A stretch of DNA of 61,521 nucleotides from Clostridia bacterium (GTDB lineage: Bacteria > Bacillota > Clostridia > Christensenellales > CAG-138): assembly GCA_017435905.1 (NCBI GenBank), contig JAFSEB010000060.1, forward strand, positions 1 to 61,521, given 5' to 3'. The translations under genes and the position numbers were made by a program. Shown piece by piece: positions 25,037 to 34,624 of the stretch. A model generated the notes under the pieces. It was not told the DNA's origin, searched no databases, and saw only the letters and a list, made by a program, of their open reading frames with translations. Position 1 is the stretch's first letter; every line of letters starts with the position of its first letter.

Positions 25037-26410
25037 TTATTCGCCGTCGGGATAGGCGGCATCTTCCTCATCATGGGAAAGACCCGGCAGCAGCGCCGCC
25101 GCCTCCTGCTGGGGCAGCGCCGTTACATCCCGAAGACTCCTGCGGATGCCACGGGTGCGCACGCCGATGAGCTTATCAAGATCATCGTGGGCACGGGTGA
25201 GCTTTTCCTGCGTTTTGACGAGGATATCGTTGAACTTCTCAAACTCCGTTTTCACGGCGCCGAGCACCTTCCATACCTCGCCGCTGCGCTTCTGGATGGC
25301 AACGGTGCGGAAGCCCATCTGCAGACTGTTGAGCAGCGCCGCCATGGTGCTGGGGCCTGCCACGTTGACACGGTATTCATGCTGCAGCGTTTCGATCATG
25401 CCAAGCTTGACCACCTCCGCATACAGTCCCTCCGTGGGAAGGAACATGACCGCAAACTCCGTTGTTTCCGGCGGTGCGATGTACTTGTCACGGATATCCT
25501 TCGCAAAGCCCTTCACACGGCTCTTGAGTTCCGCCTGCGCCAGCTTGACCGCCTCCGGCTTGCCGGATTCGTAAGCATCGATAAGGGTGTTGTAAGCATC
25601 CATGGGAAATTTGGAGTCGATGGGCAGCAGCACGCTTCCCCCATCCTCCGCCGGGAGTTTGATGGCATATTCCACCGGGTTGCGGCTGTTTTTCGCCGTG
25701 ACCACGTTTTTCAGGTACTGCTCCGGCGCAAGGATCTCCTCCAAAATAGCGCCAAGCTGGATCTCGCCGAGGATGCCCCTCGTTTTCACGTTGGAAAGGG
25801 TACGGGACAGGTCGCCCACGCCGGCGGCAAGGCTCTGCATTTCGCCAAGCCCCTTATAGACCTGCTCCAGCCGCTCGTTCACAAGGCGGAAGGATTGGGT
25901 CATGCGCTCTTCAAGGGTCTTCTGCAGCTTTTCATCCACAATGCCGCGCATCTCATCCAGCTTTTTGTTGTTGTCCTGCTGCATGGCGCCAAGGCGGTTT
26001 TCCACCGTGGTGCGGATGTTTTCAAGCTTCTGCTCGTTGCTGCGCTCAAAGGTGCCGAAGCGGACTTCAAGGGTGCGCTGCATTTCCTGCACGGTTTTGT
26101 TGAGGGTCTCCTGCCGGGCGGAAAGGTTGTGCTCCAGCCCTGCACCCATGCGCTGCTGGTTCTGCAGCAGCATCTCCCCCATTCTGCCCACGGTACGGGC
26201 ATTCGATTCCGCAATTTCCGTGCGGAGGGCACGCTCGCGGGCTTCACGCTGTTCACGCAGGGCGCCAAGCTCCTGCCGAAGGGCGGCAAGCTCCTTTTCC
26301 TGCGCCGCTTCACGCTCCGTTTCTTTCCCCGAGCGGGAGAGGGCAAGGGCTGCAAGCACCGCCGCCGCAAGGGATGCGATCAGGCAGGCGATCAAAAGTG
26401 CTGTATTCAT
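25037..26410 (-). CDS. rmuC: DNA recombination protein RmuC
   Basis: A 457-residue protein: one N-terminal membrane segment (3-24), a long coiled-coil (about 30-200) and a C-terminal RmuC domain (about 210-400) with ILGEIQLGAILEEIL and the nuclease-like core PIDSKFPMDAY. RmuC limits inversion of short repeats in E. coli. The gene starts 9 bp after the dehydrogenase stop and has no good ribosome binding site, so translation is probably coupled. Its presence near a REP array is noteworthy but may be coincidental. Confidence 0.93.
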   Translation of the reverse strand: MNTALLIACLIASLAAAVLAALALSRSGKETEREAAQEKELAALRQELGALREQREARERALRTEIAESNARTVGRMGEMLLQNQQRMGAGLEHNLSARQETLNKTVQEMQRTLEVRFGTFERSNEQKLENIRTTVENRLGAMQQDNNKKLDEMRGIVDEKLQKTLEERMTQSFRLVNERLEQVYKGLGEMQSLAAGVGDLSRTLSNVKTRGILGEIQLGAILEEILAPEQYLKNVVTAKNSRNPVEYAIKLPAEDGGSVLLPIDSKFPMDAYNTLIDAYESGKPEAVKLAQAELKSRVKGFAKDIRDKYIAPPETTEFAVMFLPTEGLYAEVVKLGMIETLQHEYRVNVAGPSTMAALLNSLQMGFRTVAIQKRSGEVWKVLGAVKTEFEKFNDILVKTQEKLTRAHDDLDKLIGVRTRGIRRSLRDVTALPQQEAAALLPGLSHDEEDAAYPDGE

Positions 26411-26418
26411 AGGCTGAC

Positions 26419-27384
26419 TCAGCTTTCGTACTTGTTTTTGCGGTAACCCGTTGCGGGATCCACAATATTGCGGAAGGCTCTTCCTTCCCGGTAACGGGAG
26501 ATATTATCCGCTGCGATGCGAATGATGCGGTTGAGCGTCTCCGGCAGATGGAAAAAGCCGGACACATGGGGCGTGATGAGCACGTTTTCCATGCTCCACA
26601 GGCGGTGCCCTGCCGGCAGGGGTTCGGGATCCGTCACATCCACACCGGCACGGATGCCCCTTTCTTCCACCGCATCCGCAAGGGCATCAAGGTCGATGGC
26701 GTTGCCCCGACCCACATTGATCACGATGGCGCCGTCCTTCAAAAGGGCAATGCGTTCCCTGCTGAGGATATGCTTCGTTTCCGCCATACCGGGCAATGCC
26801 ATGGCAAGGATATCCGCCCGGGGCAGCACGCTGTCAAGGTCGCCGGTCAGGCAAAGCTCGTCGATATAGTCGGGCTTGTTGGCATCTTTGCGCCGCACGC
26901 CGACGGTATAGGCGCCGAGCATCTTCACCTTGCGGGCAAACTCGCCGCCGATATCGCCAAGACCCAGCACCACCACCGTTGCCCCTTCAATGGAGGAAAC
27001 GGTACCCCGGCTCTGCCAAAGCTGCTGCTTCTGCTGGTCACGGTACTGGTGGAGCCGCTTCATGAGGGTAAGGAGCATGCCGAGCATGTGCTCGCTGATG
27101 GCAAGCCCGTATGCGCCGGTGGCGTTGGCAAGGGCGCAGCCCTCTCCCACCGCTTCGGGGTAGCCTTCCGTGCCGGCGCTGTTGAGCTGCACCAGCTTGA
27201 GCTGTTTGCCTGCACGCACAAGGCTGTGGGGCGCATTGCCCACCAGGATGTCCACATCCGCCATATCCGCTTCGCTGATGCCCTTTGCACCGGGCGCAAA
27301 GATAAACTCCGCACCTTCGCCTGCGGCATCGCTGAGCCAAACCTTCTGTTCTTCTGTTACCGGGGGCGTCACAAGAATCTTCAT
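26419..27384 (-). CDS. D-2-hydroxyacid dehydrogenase (NAD-dependent, D-isomer specific)
   Basis: A 321-residue oxidoreductase with a Rossmann NAD motif VLGLGDIGGE, catalytic Arg in VINVGRGNAID, Glu in the TDPEPLP segment and catalytic His in VLITPHVSG. It interconverts 2-keto and D-2-hydroxy acids; the exact substrate is not readable. CGGAGG lies inside the truA 3' end, and its ATG overlaps the truA stop by one base (TGATG), so they are translated as an operon. Confidence 0.92.
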   Translation of the reverse strand: MKILVTPPVTEEQKVWLSDAAGEGAEFIFAPGAKGISEADMADVDILVGNAPHSLVRAGKQLKLVQLNSAGTEGYPEAVGEGCALANATGAYGLAISEHMLGMLLTLMKRLHQYRDQQKQQLWQSRGTVSSIEGATVVVLGLGDIGGEFARKVKMLGAYTVGVRRKDANKPDYIDELCLTGDLDSVLPRADILAMALPGMAETKHILSRERIALLKDGAIVINVGRGNAIDLDALADAVEERGIRAGVDVTDPEPLPAGHRLWSMENVLITPHVSGFFHLPETLNRIIRIAADNISRYREGRAFRNIVDPATGYRKNKYES

Positions 27385-28142
27385 CAGATATAATCCTCCG
27401 TATCAAAGCCTTCGTATTCCACCCTGCGGAGCATCAGCCCGTGGGCGGGCGCTGTGGGGCCTGCATCCTTTCTGTTTCCGGAAGAAAGGGCTTTCGCCAC
27501 GGAAGCAGCATCCCTTCTCCCCTGCCCCACTTCGATCATCGTCCCCACAAGGATTCTGACCATGTTATACATAAAGCCGCTGCCTGCCACATGGTAGCGA
27601 AGCAGGCTGCCTTCCTTTATCCATTCGGAGCGGTAGACCGTCCTGACGGTGCTTTCCACCGTGGTGCCTGCCGCCTTGAAGGCGGCAAAATCATGCTCGC
27701 CAATGAAAAGCGCCGCCGCCTCTTTCATAGCGTCAAGGTCGAGCGCCGTGTGCACATGCAGCGCCGTGTTCCTCGTAAAGGCGCTTGCATGGGGCGAAAG
27801 CTGCACCGAATAGCAGTAATGCTTGCGTTTCACATCGAAACGGGAGTGGAAGCCCTCCGCCTCGCCGCTGTAGAGGATGCGGATATCCGGCGGCAGCCCC
27901 ACATTGAGGGCGTAGCAGAATTTATCCGGCGGAATGCGGCTTTCCGTATCGAAATGGGCCACCTGCGCAAGGGCATGCACGCCGCTGTCCGTTCTGCCGG
28001 AAGCATGCAGGGTGATCGCCTCGCCGGTGAGCTTTTTGAGTTCCTTCTCAATGCGCTCCTGCACGGCAAGACCGTTGGGCTGCGTCTGCCACCCAACGTA
28101 GGCCGTTCCCTCATACTGCACGATGATGCGGATGCGTTTCAT
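27384..28142 (-). CDS. truA: tRNA pseudouridine(38-40) synthase TruA
   Basis: A 252-residue enzyme modifying U38-U40 in tRNA anticodon arms. The catalytic aspartate is Asp52 in SGRTDSGVHA, and the C-terminal GSGFMYNMVRILVG is the family's second signature. It overlaps the small protein gene upstream by 4 bp and the dehydrogenase downstream by 1 bp. In many Firmicutes truA follows ecfT, as here apart from the small gene between them. Confidence 0.96.
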   Translation of the reverse strand: MKRIRIIVQYEGTAYVGWQTQPNGLAVQERIEKELKKLTGEAITLHASGRTDSGVHALAQVAHFDTESRIPPDKFCYALNVGLPPDIRILYSGEAEGFHSRFDVKRKHYCYSVQLSPHASAFTRNTALHVHTALDLDAMKEAAALFIGEHDFAAFKAAGTTVESTVRTVYRSEWIKEGSLLRYHVAGSGFMYNMVRILVGTMIEVGQGRRDAASVAKALSSGNRKDAGPTAPAHGLMLRRVEYEGFDTEDYI

Positions 28143-28540
28143 TCTGCCCCCAGCGGTAAGACCGCTCCGTTTTCCGTTTCAATAAAGCAAAGTTCGATGC
28201 TGCCGTCTACGAGATACACGGTGATCACGCCTTCTTCCACCTTTGCAAGCAGCAATATCACATCCCCCTGCCGGTGAAGATCCGAAGGGAAGCCTGCGGC
28301 TTTGCTGCACGCTGCCACATCGGAAAGATCCTCCTCCGGAAACAGTTCCTGCACGCAGGTGCGGCGTGCCTCGCCGTAAACGTAAAGATCATCCCCCGTA
28401 AGGGAGTAGCCGTAGGCGTTTATCTCCTTTGCGATGCGGGAAAGCTCGTCGTTCTTTTCAATGATACCGCCCCAAAGGAGCGAAAAAACGAGCAGCAGCA
28501 CCGCAGCGCCAAGGAAGATGAGCCGCATTCGCCTGCTCAT
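28139..28540 (-). CDS. Small membrane-anchored protein of unknown function
   Basis: A 133-residue protein with a positively charged start (MSRRMR) and one hydrophobic segment at 7-24, then a soluble domain. The domain contains two cysteines (C62, C78) and a predicted beta-rich tail (VILLLAKVEEGVITVYLV). I recognise no family. Its start overlaps ecfT by 4 bp and its stop overlaps truA by 4 bp, so it is an integral member of the ecf-truA operon. It may act at the membrane with the transporter or be a passenger. Confidence 0.75.
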   Translation of the reverse strand: MSRRMRLIFLGAAVLLLVFSLLWGGIIEKNDELSRIAKEINAYGYSLTGDDLYVYGEARRTCVQELFPEEDLSDVAACSKAAGFPSDLHRQGDVILLLAKVEEGVITVYLVDGSIELCFIETENGAVLPLGAE

Positions 28541-29340
28541 ACCGCAAACATCTGCAGCAGGATGATGCCTGCCGTCATCAGCACGAACACCGCCGCCGCC
28601 AGCGCATCCGCCTTTTGGAAGCGCAGCACGTGCATACGGGTGCGCCCGTCGCCGCCGTGATAGCAGCGGCTTTCCATGGCCATGGCAAGCTCATCCGCCC
28701 GGCGGAAGGCGCTGATAAACAGCGGCACCAGCACGGGCACCATGCTCTTTGCCCGTTTGAACACGTTGCCGGATTCAAAATCCGCACCGCGTGCCATCTG
28801 CGCCTTCATGATCTTGTCTGCCTCCTCGATAAGGGTGGGGATAAAGCGCAGGGCAATGGTCATCATCATCGCCAGTTCATGGGCAGGGAAGCCGAGGCGC
28901 CCAAGGGGGTGCAGCAGCTTTTCAAGGGCATCCGTCAATGCAATGGGCGTTGTGGTAAGCGTCATCAGCGATGTGCCCGACAGCAGCAGGATGAGCCGCA
29001 GCGAGATATACACCGCCTGTTTGACGCCGCCCTCCGTGATGACGAGGAAGCGCCACGCCCAAAGGGTCTCGCCGCTCTTCACCATGAAAAGGTTCAGGAT
29101 GAACATGAAAACGAGCAGGAAACGGATGGGCTTCAGGGATTTCAGAAGATAACTGACCGGCACGCCCGAAAGCAGCGTGACCGCCGCCACGAATACCGCC
29201 GGGATCAAAAACACCGCAATGTGATCCACGATGAACACCAGCACGATGTATGCGATCATGCCGAGGAGCTTCGTGCGGGGATCCAGACGGTGGATGGAAG
29301 AATTTCCCGGGAAATATTGACCGAGGGTGATATCTTTCAC
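28537..29340 (-). CDS. ecfT: ECF transporter transmembrane protein EcfT
   Basis: A 267-residue T component of an energy-coupling-factor vitamin/metal transporter. It begins HRLDPRTKL, typical of EcfT, has about five hydrophobic segments, and carries the coupling motif MARGADFE (ARG) and a second SRCY/AMESR segment that contacts the ATPases. No S (substrate) component is in the window, so it is probably a shared Group II module serving several S proteins elsewhere. Overlaps ecfA2 by 4 bp. Confidence 0.94.
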   Translation of the reverse strand: MKDITLGQYFPGNSSIHRLDPRTKLLGMIAYIVLVFIVDHIAVFLIPAVFVAAVTLLSGVPVSYLLKSLKPIRFLLVFMFILNLFMVKSGETLWAWRFLVITEGGVKQAVYISLRLILLLSGTSLMTLTTTPIALTDALEKLLHPLGRLGFPAHELAMMMTIALRFIPTLIEEADKIMKAQMARGADFESGNVFKRAKSMVPVLVPLFISAFRRADELAMAMESRCYHGGDGRTRMHVLRFQKADALAAAVFVLMTAGIILLQMFAV

Positions 29341-30200
29341 TGTTTCTCCCCTCCCTTCCCAAGCAGGCGGAGGAGCGCCAGCTCCATTTCATCCATATCG
29401 AAGATGGTGGAAGGGACATCCACCCCACGCTCACGCAGCATCAGCGCAAGACGGGATACCTGCGGCACATCAAGGCCGTTGTCGATGAGGGTCTTGGCAT
29501 CGCCGAAGACCTCCGCCGTGGTGCCCACACGGATGAGCCTGCCCTTCGCCAGCACGGCGATGCGCTCCGCCCTGTCCGCCATGTCATCCATGGAGTGGGA
29601 GACCATCACCACCGCACAGCCGAGGGTCTCCCGAAGGCTGTCGATGGTATCAAGGATGGCATGCCTGCCAAGGGGGTCAAGGCCTGCCATGGGTTCATCC
29701 AGCACAAGGTATTTCGGGCGCATGACGATGATGCCTGCCAGCGCCGCACGGCGCTTTTCGCCGCCCGAAAGCTCAAAGGGGGATTTATCACGGAATTTCA
29801 CGGGGTCAAGACCCACGAGCGCCATGGCTTCATCCGCCCGCTCGAGAGCTTCCTTTTCCCCCATGCCCATGTTTTTCACGCCGTAGGCCACATCACGCTG
29901 CACCGTTTCTTCAAACAGCTGGTATTCCGGATACTGGAACACCATGCCCACGAGCCGCCTGCCCTGCACACGCTGCTTTTTATCGGCCATGTTGAAGCCA
30001 TCCACCGTTACAGTGCCGGAAGTGGGCTGCAAAAGCCCGTTCAGGTGCTGCACGAAGGTGGATTTTCCGCTTCCCGTGTGGCCGATGAGCCCAAGAAATT
30101 CCCCATCGTGAACGGTGAGGTCGATATCCCTGAGCGCATCATGGGCAAGGGAGCTGCCTTCCATATAGGAATGCTTCAGTTTTTCAACAACGATCGGCAT
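29337..30200 (-). CDS. ecfA2: ECF transporter ATPase EcfA2
   Basis: A 287-residue ATPase. Walker A GHTGSGKST (40-48), Q-loop region MVFQYPEYQLFEETV, signature LSGGEKRR and Walker B YLVLDEPMAGLD are intact. FQYPEYQLFEETV is the typical A2 variant. The start lies 25 bp inside ecfA1, an unusually long overlap, with no strong ribosome binding site, so translation is probably coupled. Confidence 0.95.
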   Translation of the reverse strand: MPIVVEKLKHSYMEGSSLAHDALRDIDLTVHDGEFLGLIGHTGSGKSTFVQHLNGLLQPTSGTVTVDGFNMADKKQRVQGRRLVGMVFQYPEYQLFEETVQRDVAYGVKNMGMGEKEALERADEAMALVGLDPVKFRDKSPFELSGGEKRRAALAGIIVMRPKYLVLDEPMAGLDPLGRHAILDTIDSLRETLGCAVVMVSHSMDDMADRAERIAVLAKGRLIRVGTTAEVFGDAKTLIDNGLDVPQVSRLALMLRERGVDVPSTIFDMDEMELALLRLLGKGGEKQ

Positions 30201-31006
30201 ATTGCGTCCGCCATGTCCTCCACAGTCAAAATGGTATCGGGAAGCTCTGCGCCGGCGGCGTTGAGCCTCTCCTTGAGTTCCGTCATCGCAGGCACATCAA
30301 GCCTGTGCTGCCGCAGCAGCTCCGTTTCACGGAATACTTCCTCCGGCGTGCCGCACAGGATCAGCCTGCCGCCGGACATTACCGCCACCCTGTCAGCTGC
30401 GGTGGCTTCTTCCATATACTGGGTGATCATCACCACGGTAATGCCTTTTTTCCGGTGCAGCTTCGATACCACGCTGAGGATATCCCGTCTGCCCTTCGGG
30501 TCAAGCATGGCGGTGGCTTCATCCAGCACCAGCACCTCCGGTTCCATGGCGATCATGCCGGCAATGGCGATGCGCTGCTTCTGTCCGCCCGAAAGCATGT
30601 GGGGCGCACGGGCTGCAAACTCCTCCATGCCCACGGCAAGAAGCGCATTATCCACCCGTTTGCGGATCTCCTCCGGCGGCACGCCGATGTTTTCGGGGCC
30701 GAAGGCCACATCCTCCTCCACCACGGTGGTGACGATCTGGTTATCCGGGTTTTGAAATACAATGCCCACCTTCTGGCGGATGGGCAGGGTATTCTCCTCA
30801 TCCTTGGTGTTCATGCCCTCCACACGCACTGCCCCGTTCGTGGGCAAAAGCAGCGCATTGAGGTGCCTTGCAAGGGTGGATTTGCCGCTGCCATTGTGAC
30901 CCACCACCGCAAGGAACTCCCCTTTTTTGATGTGCAGGCTCACATCCCGAAGGGCGGGTTCCACCGCATCTTCATATTGGAACGTTACGTTTTCGATATC
31001 GATCAT
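30176..31006 (-). CDS. ecfA1: ECF transporter ATPase EcfA1
   Basis: A 276-residue ATPase with Walker A GHNGSGKST (36-44), the A1-type FQNPDNQIV Q-loop, signature LSGGQKQR and Walker B VLVLDEATAMLD. In this family it pairs with EcfA2 to drive vitamin uptake. ATG at 31006 follows AAAGGAGATCGCC. First gene of an operon ecfA1-ecfA2-ecfT-small-truA-dehydrogenase-rmuC, driven by a good promoter just upstream. Confidence 0.95.
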   Translation of the reverse strand: MIDIENVTFQYEDAVEPALRDVSLHIKKGEFLAVVGHNGSGKSTLARHLNALLLPTNGAVRVEGMNTKDEENTLPIRQKVGIVFQNPDNQIVTTVVEEDVAFGPENIGVPPEEIRKRVDNALLAVGMEEFAARAPHMLSGGQKQRIAIAGMIAMEPEVLVLDEATAMLDPKGRRDILSVVSKLHRKKGITVVMITQYMEEATAADRVAVMSGGRLILCGTPEEVFRETELLRQHRLDVPAMTELKERLNAAGAELPDTILTVEDMADAICRSLLKN

Positions 31007-31060
31007 GGCGATCTCCTTTGTGGAAAAATTCGGTTTCCCGAACCTATATAGCCAACTTAT

Positions 31061-31089
31061 ATTATAGCTTACATGCAAGCAAAAAGCAA
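31061..31089 (-). promoter_or_regulatory. Promoter of the ecf operon
   Basis: On the minus strand: -35 TTGCTT (31084-31089), 17-bp spacer, -10 TATAAT (31061-31066). Confidence 0.7.
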
Positions 31090-31092
31090 AAG

Positions 31093-31119
31093 AAAAGGCA
31101 GACGCCGTGTCTGCCTTTT
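31093..31119 (-). terminator. Terminator of the C39-like protease gene
   Basis: GGCAGAC / GTCTGCC stem with loop GCCGT, flanked by AAAA and TTTT. On the minus strand the U-tract is TTTTCTTTTG, just upstream of the ecf promoter. Confidence 0.85.
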
Positions 31120-31133
31120 CCCAATATCAGCGT

Positions 31134-32885
31134 TTATTTCTTCTTGCTGCGGATCACAAAGAACGCCGCTGCGGCTGCGATCACGATGCCGGCCACCACG
31201 ATGCCGATCACAGCACCGGCGCCGGGGCCTTCCTTCACCTCCGCATCCGCAGGCACTTCCGCCTCGGGGGCTTCGGTGGCTTCGGGTGCCTCGGTAGGTT
31301 CGGGCGTGGCTTCCGCCTCGGGTGCGGGGGTCTCCTCCGCCTCCTCCGCCGGCTTCGTGATATCAACGGTGGTCTCCGCATACTTGCCGTCGGTGGTCAT
31401 GAAGTAAAGGCGGAAGGTCCAGGTCTCGCCGGGCGCCGCAGAGGGCATCATCTTGCCGGGGGAAAGGTTGATCTGCCCCTTGGTATCGCCGCTTATGTTG
31501 TACTTGAAGATGCGGTTGGCCTTGCAGACCATGTCGAAGTTCTCAACGCCCGGTACCGCATCCTGCCCTTCGATGGTGTAGGCAGCGATGCCGCAGCCTG
31601 CGCTCTTGAGCTTGTTGCTGCGGAAGCGGGAATCCACAGTGAACGCATCGCCGGTATCAAGGGTGTAAAGGTGGAATTCGCCCTCCACGGGAACAAGCTT
31701 CGCATCCACCACCTCGATGGGGGTGATATCCTGCTGCTTTTCGTGGACGATGTAGGCGATACGGGCCTTCCAGCAGTTGATAAGCTGATCCGCACGGTAA
31801 CGGCGGTAGGTGCCTTCATCGCTGCCGGCTGCCGGGTCGGTGGAATAGAAGTATTCAACGCCGTCCACGGTCTCATAGCCGGTGAGGGTGATCAGATGGC
31901 CTGCGGTGCCGCCCATGGCCGCATTTTCAAGGTAAGGATAGCTGCCGTTGGGGTCGCCGGAGTAGGTGACGTTGATGCCCACGGGGTGACCGTTGGCAAG
32001 CTCGTTGCGCACAACGTCAAAGTCCGCATACTGCACATAGGATTCATATCCGAACATGCCGGCCACCGCCACGGTGAAGGGCCAGTTGCCGAAGCCTTCG
32101 TAGTAATAGTCCCAGTTGAGAAGGGCGACCTGCTCGGGAAGCAGATCCTCGCCGTAGTAGTTGAGCAGAAGGCACATGGTGGTGGCGCTGCACATGACGT
32201 TGCCGATGCCGGGTTCACGCACCATCTGGGAGATGGCGGGCATTTTGAGCTTCACGGAAGCAGGCAGCTCGCCTTCATAGGCGGAGTAGCTCTGGGTGGG
32301 GGTGATGTACTGCCCCTCAAGGGTGTTCTTGTAGGTGGCGCAGACCTGCTCAAGCACGGGGGTCACGGCGGCGTCATCGCTGTGGAGGAGCACCTTGAGC
32401 TGCACGAGGCTGGCGGTCTCACCGTCGCTGCCCCGGATGGTGAAAATGTCCGTATCCACCTTGGCAAGATCGGTGGTCTCGGAAACGGAGGCACGCTTTG
32501 CGATGTTCTTGGACCATTTGCCCCAGGTGAGCCAATCGGTCCAGGAGTCCTTCATGTCCACATAGGCACGGGCCTGCACTTCCACATAGGTGCCTTCGGG
32601 CACTTCAGCGTTCCAGGAGGCGACCATGTACTCAAAGGCTTCCGTGGCGAAGATCTCGGAAACATATTCGCCGTCGGTCTCGCCTTCCGCAAGGCGCAGC
32701 GCACCGTCGCTCACATCGGAAGAGCTCAGGGCAAGGCCCGTCAGTTCGCCCTTGGAAAAATCCTCCTCGGTGGCGATCTTGATCAGGTTGCCTTCAACGG
32801 GGGTCCCCTTTTCCTTCGCAAAGCTGATGTTTGCAAGGGAAAGGACGAGTGTCAGTATGAGCACAAGGCTCAGCATGCGTTTCAT
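31134..32885 (-). CDS. Secreted, C-terminally anchored protein with C39-like peptidase domain
   Basis: A 583-residue exported protein: signal peptide 1-24 (ANISFA-K), N-terminal beta-rich region, a C39-like papain-fold domain at about 240-395 with GNVMCSATTMCLLLNYYG (nucleophile Cys), GHLITLTGYE (His) and STDPAA (Asp), a beta domain, an Ala/Pro/Glu/Thr-rich linker at about 510-548 and a C-terminal helix with RSKKK tail. The anchor is a membrane helix with positive tail, not an LPXTG. It probably processes envelope proteins or peptides; substrate unknown. AAAGGA precedes ATG 32885; the longer frame upstream is unsupported. Confidence 0.82.
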   Translation of the reverse strand: MKRMLSLVLILTLVLSLANISFAKEKGTPVEGNLIKIATEEDFSKGELTGLALSSSDVSDGALRLAEGETDGEYVSEIFATEAFEYMVASWNAEVPEGTYVEVQARAYVDMKDSWTDWLTWGKWSKNIAKRASVSETTDLAKVDTDIFTIRGSDGETASLVQLKVLLHSDDAAVTPVLEQVCATYKNTLEGQYITPTQSYSAYEGELPASVKLKMPAISQMVREPGIGNVMCSATTMCLLLNYYGEDLLPEQVALLNWDYYYEGFGNWPFTVAVAGMFGYESYVQYADFDVVRNELANGHPVGINVTYSGDPNGSYPYLENAAMGGTAGHLITLTGYETVDGVEYFYSTDPAAGSDEGTYRRYRADQLINCWKARIAYIVHEKQQDITPIEVVDAKLVPVEGEFHLYTLDTGDAFTVDSRFRSNKLKSAGCGIAAYTIEGQDAVPGVENFDMVCKANRIFKYNISGDTKGQINLSPGKMMPSAAPGETWTFRLYFMTTDGKYAETTVDITKPAEEAEETPAPEAEATPEPTEAPEATEAPEAEVPADAEVKEGPGAGAVIGIVVAGIVIAAAAAFFVIRSKKK

Positions 32886-32930
32886 GGGAACAGTTCCTTT
32901 CTTTTTTGTGTTGGGGGGATAATGTGATTC

Positions 32931-32961
32931 CGCGCCCCCGGCGGAAATTGCCGAAGGCGCG
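32931..32961 (-). other. Stem-loop between the Tim44-like and C39-like genes
   Basis: CGCGCC / GGCGCG with an inner CGGC/GCCG helix, 16 bases past the Tim44-like stop. It lacks a clear U-tract and may attenuate or stabilise the transcript. Confidence 0.45.
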
Positions 32962-32976
32962 AAAGAATGACGTTGT

Positions 32977-33939
32977 TTAACTGGTGCGCTGGGAAATGCC
33001 CTTGATGGCGGAAAGCACCCAATCGTGTTCCTCTGCGGTGATGACCGTGCCACAGTAAGCGCACTTGGCGGTATGGTTCAGATCGAGGGGAGCGCCGCAG
33101 TTCGGGCAGTTCTTGGCTTCCTGACCCTCAACGGTGCCGGTGGCTGCGCCCTTGGAGCGCACCATCATCCACTCGTAGGTCATGAACATTTCTGCGGTAC
33201 GGTTGCCGCTGACAAGCTCGCCGGTATCATCACGGAGAGTATAGTCCACGATGCGAGTCTGCACGATGGCGGTGAGCATATCCTTGTTCTCATCCTGGCC
33301 GAAGCCGGTAAGGTCAACGCTCAGCACGGCAATGCGCTCCACATAGTTGGTCATGCGGCCGCGGATAAGACCCTGCAGCTGGCTGCCCATCTGGTTGAAG
33401 AGGGCGTCGGTCATAGAGGCACGCATTTCCTCCCACTGCTTGGTGGACCAGCAGTTCTGCATGCGGATATAAAGGTTTGCAATATGCTCCTTCATCGCCT
33501 CTTCGGAGAAATTGGGATCCATCTGCTTGAGCTGGGCGACGGTCATGGGAAGCTGCGTGCGCTGTGCGCCCGCATTCACACGGACAGGCTGATTGGTGCT
33601 ATTCTTTGCTGCGCCCTTGCTCTTGGACCGGCCGAGGATCAGCACGATGATGATCACAACAATAATGATGCTGCCGATGCTGATGCCGCCGCCACCGCCG
33701 GAAGATGTGCTGCTGGTATAATCGCTGCCGCTGTAGTAGTAATCGTCGTCATCATCCCAGCTGCTGCTGCCCCAATCGCTGTCCCAATCGGAGGAGGAGC
33801 TGCCCCAATCGCTTCCAAAATCGGAGCCGAAGTCGGTATCGCCGGCAAAGCTGCCTGCATCCGCAAGACCGACTGCCGGAACGAGCAGCAATGCCGCAAG
33901 GGCAAGAGTCAAAAGCAAAATGCCAAATTTCCTGTTCAC
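32977..33939 (-). CDS. Tim44-like domain protein with C-terminal zinc ribbon
   Basis: A 320-residue protein: signal/anchor at 7-27, an Asp/Ser/Gly/Trp-rich extracytoplasmic segment (about 28-85), a strong membrane helix IIIVVIIIVLILG (about 88-105), then a cytoplasmic Tim44-like domain (about 130-265) and a terminal zinc ribbon CPNCGAPL ... CAYCGTV. Tim44-like bacterial proteins are of unclear function, possibly envelope stress or protein handling. GTG at 33939 has AAAGGA about nine bases upstream. It lies directly upstream of the C39-like gene. Confidence 0.8.
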   Translation of the reverse strand: MNRKFGILLLTLALAALLLVPAVGLADAGSFAGDTDFGSDFGSDWGSSSSDWDSDWGSSSWDDDDDYYYSGSDYTSSTSSGGGGGISIGSIIIVVIIIVLILGRSKSKGAAKNSTNQPVRVNAGAQRTQLPMTVAQLKQMDPNFSEEAMKEHIANLYIRMQNCWSTKQWEEMRASMTDALFNQMGSQLQGLIRGRMTNYVERIAVLSVDLTGFGQDENKDMLTAIVQTRIVDYTLRDDTGELVSGNRTAEMFMTYEWMMVRSKGAATGTVEGQEAKNCPNCGAPLDLNHTAKCAYCGTVITAEEHDWVLSAIKGISQRTS

Positions 33940-34147
33940 AACATGTATCCTTTCTGCAATAAGCTGGCTGTTTCGAAAAAATACACAGGGTGATCGCTCG
34001 CCTGCTGTATATATCTATTATAAGTCAAATGCCGCACCCATGTCTACACCCAAGCATCAGCCTTTTCGGGCAGGCAAATCCCTTTTCAGCGTCTCACTTT
34101 TGTGGTATGATAGAAAAAACATTCTTTCAGCCAAGGAGGTTTTTCCT

Positions 34148-34537
34148 ATGACTTGTCCCAACTGCGGCACCAACATGCAGGAAGGCTCCGCCTTCTGCAC
34201 CAACTGCGGCACCCGTTTTGAAGAACAGCAGGCTTCTTATCAGCAGCCCGTTTACCAGCAGCCCGTTGCCCAGCAGCCCGCCGGCGATGACCTGCGTGCA
34301 CCGCTGACCACCGGTCAGTTTTTCCTGATGGACCTTGTGGGCTGCATTCCGCTCGTAGGCCTCATTATGTATTTCGTGTGGGCCTTCGGCAGCAATGCCA
34401 ATGTGAACCGCAAATCCTGGGCACGTGCCAAGCTCATCTGGGTGCTGATCTCCACGGTGCTTTCCGTGCTGCTCGGCGTCATCTTCGGTGCGGCTTTCGC
34501 AGCCACCGGCACGGCGGCTTCCGAGTTCCTGTTTTGA
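34148..34537 (+). CDS. Zinc-ribbon membrane protein, paralogue 1
   Basis: A 129-residue protein: an intact N-terminal double zinc knuckle CPNCG ... CTNCG (3-21), a Gln/Pro-rich linker (about 26-45), then a conserved hydrophobic core FLMDLVGCIPLVGLIMYFVWAF and a C-terminal membrane segment. It is the best-preserved of three tandem paralogues. ATG at 34148 follows AAGGAGG. Function unknown. Confidence 0.75.
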   Translation: MTCPNCGTNMQEGSAFCTNCGTRFEEQQASYQQPVYQQPVAQQPAGDDLRAPLTTGQFFLMDLVGCIPLVGLIMYFVWAFGSNANVNRKSWARAKLIWVLISTVLSVLLGVIFGAAFAATGTAASEFLF

Positions 34538-34624
34538 GCGCATGCGGCGAAGCTTCGGCTTTGCCGCTTTTTCTTTTTTGGCTGTTGTGCTATGATAAAC
34601 CCATCGCAGGCAAGGAGGATTTTT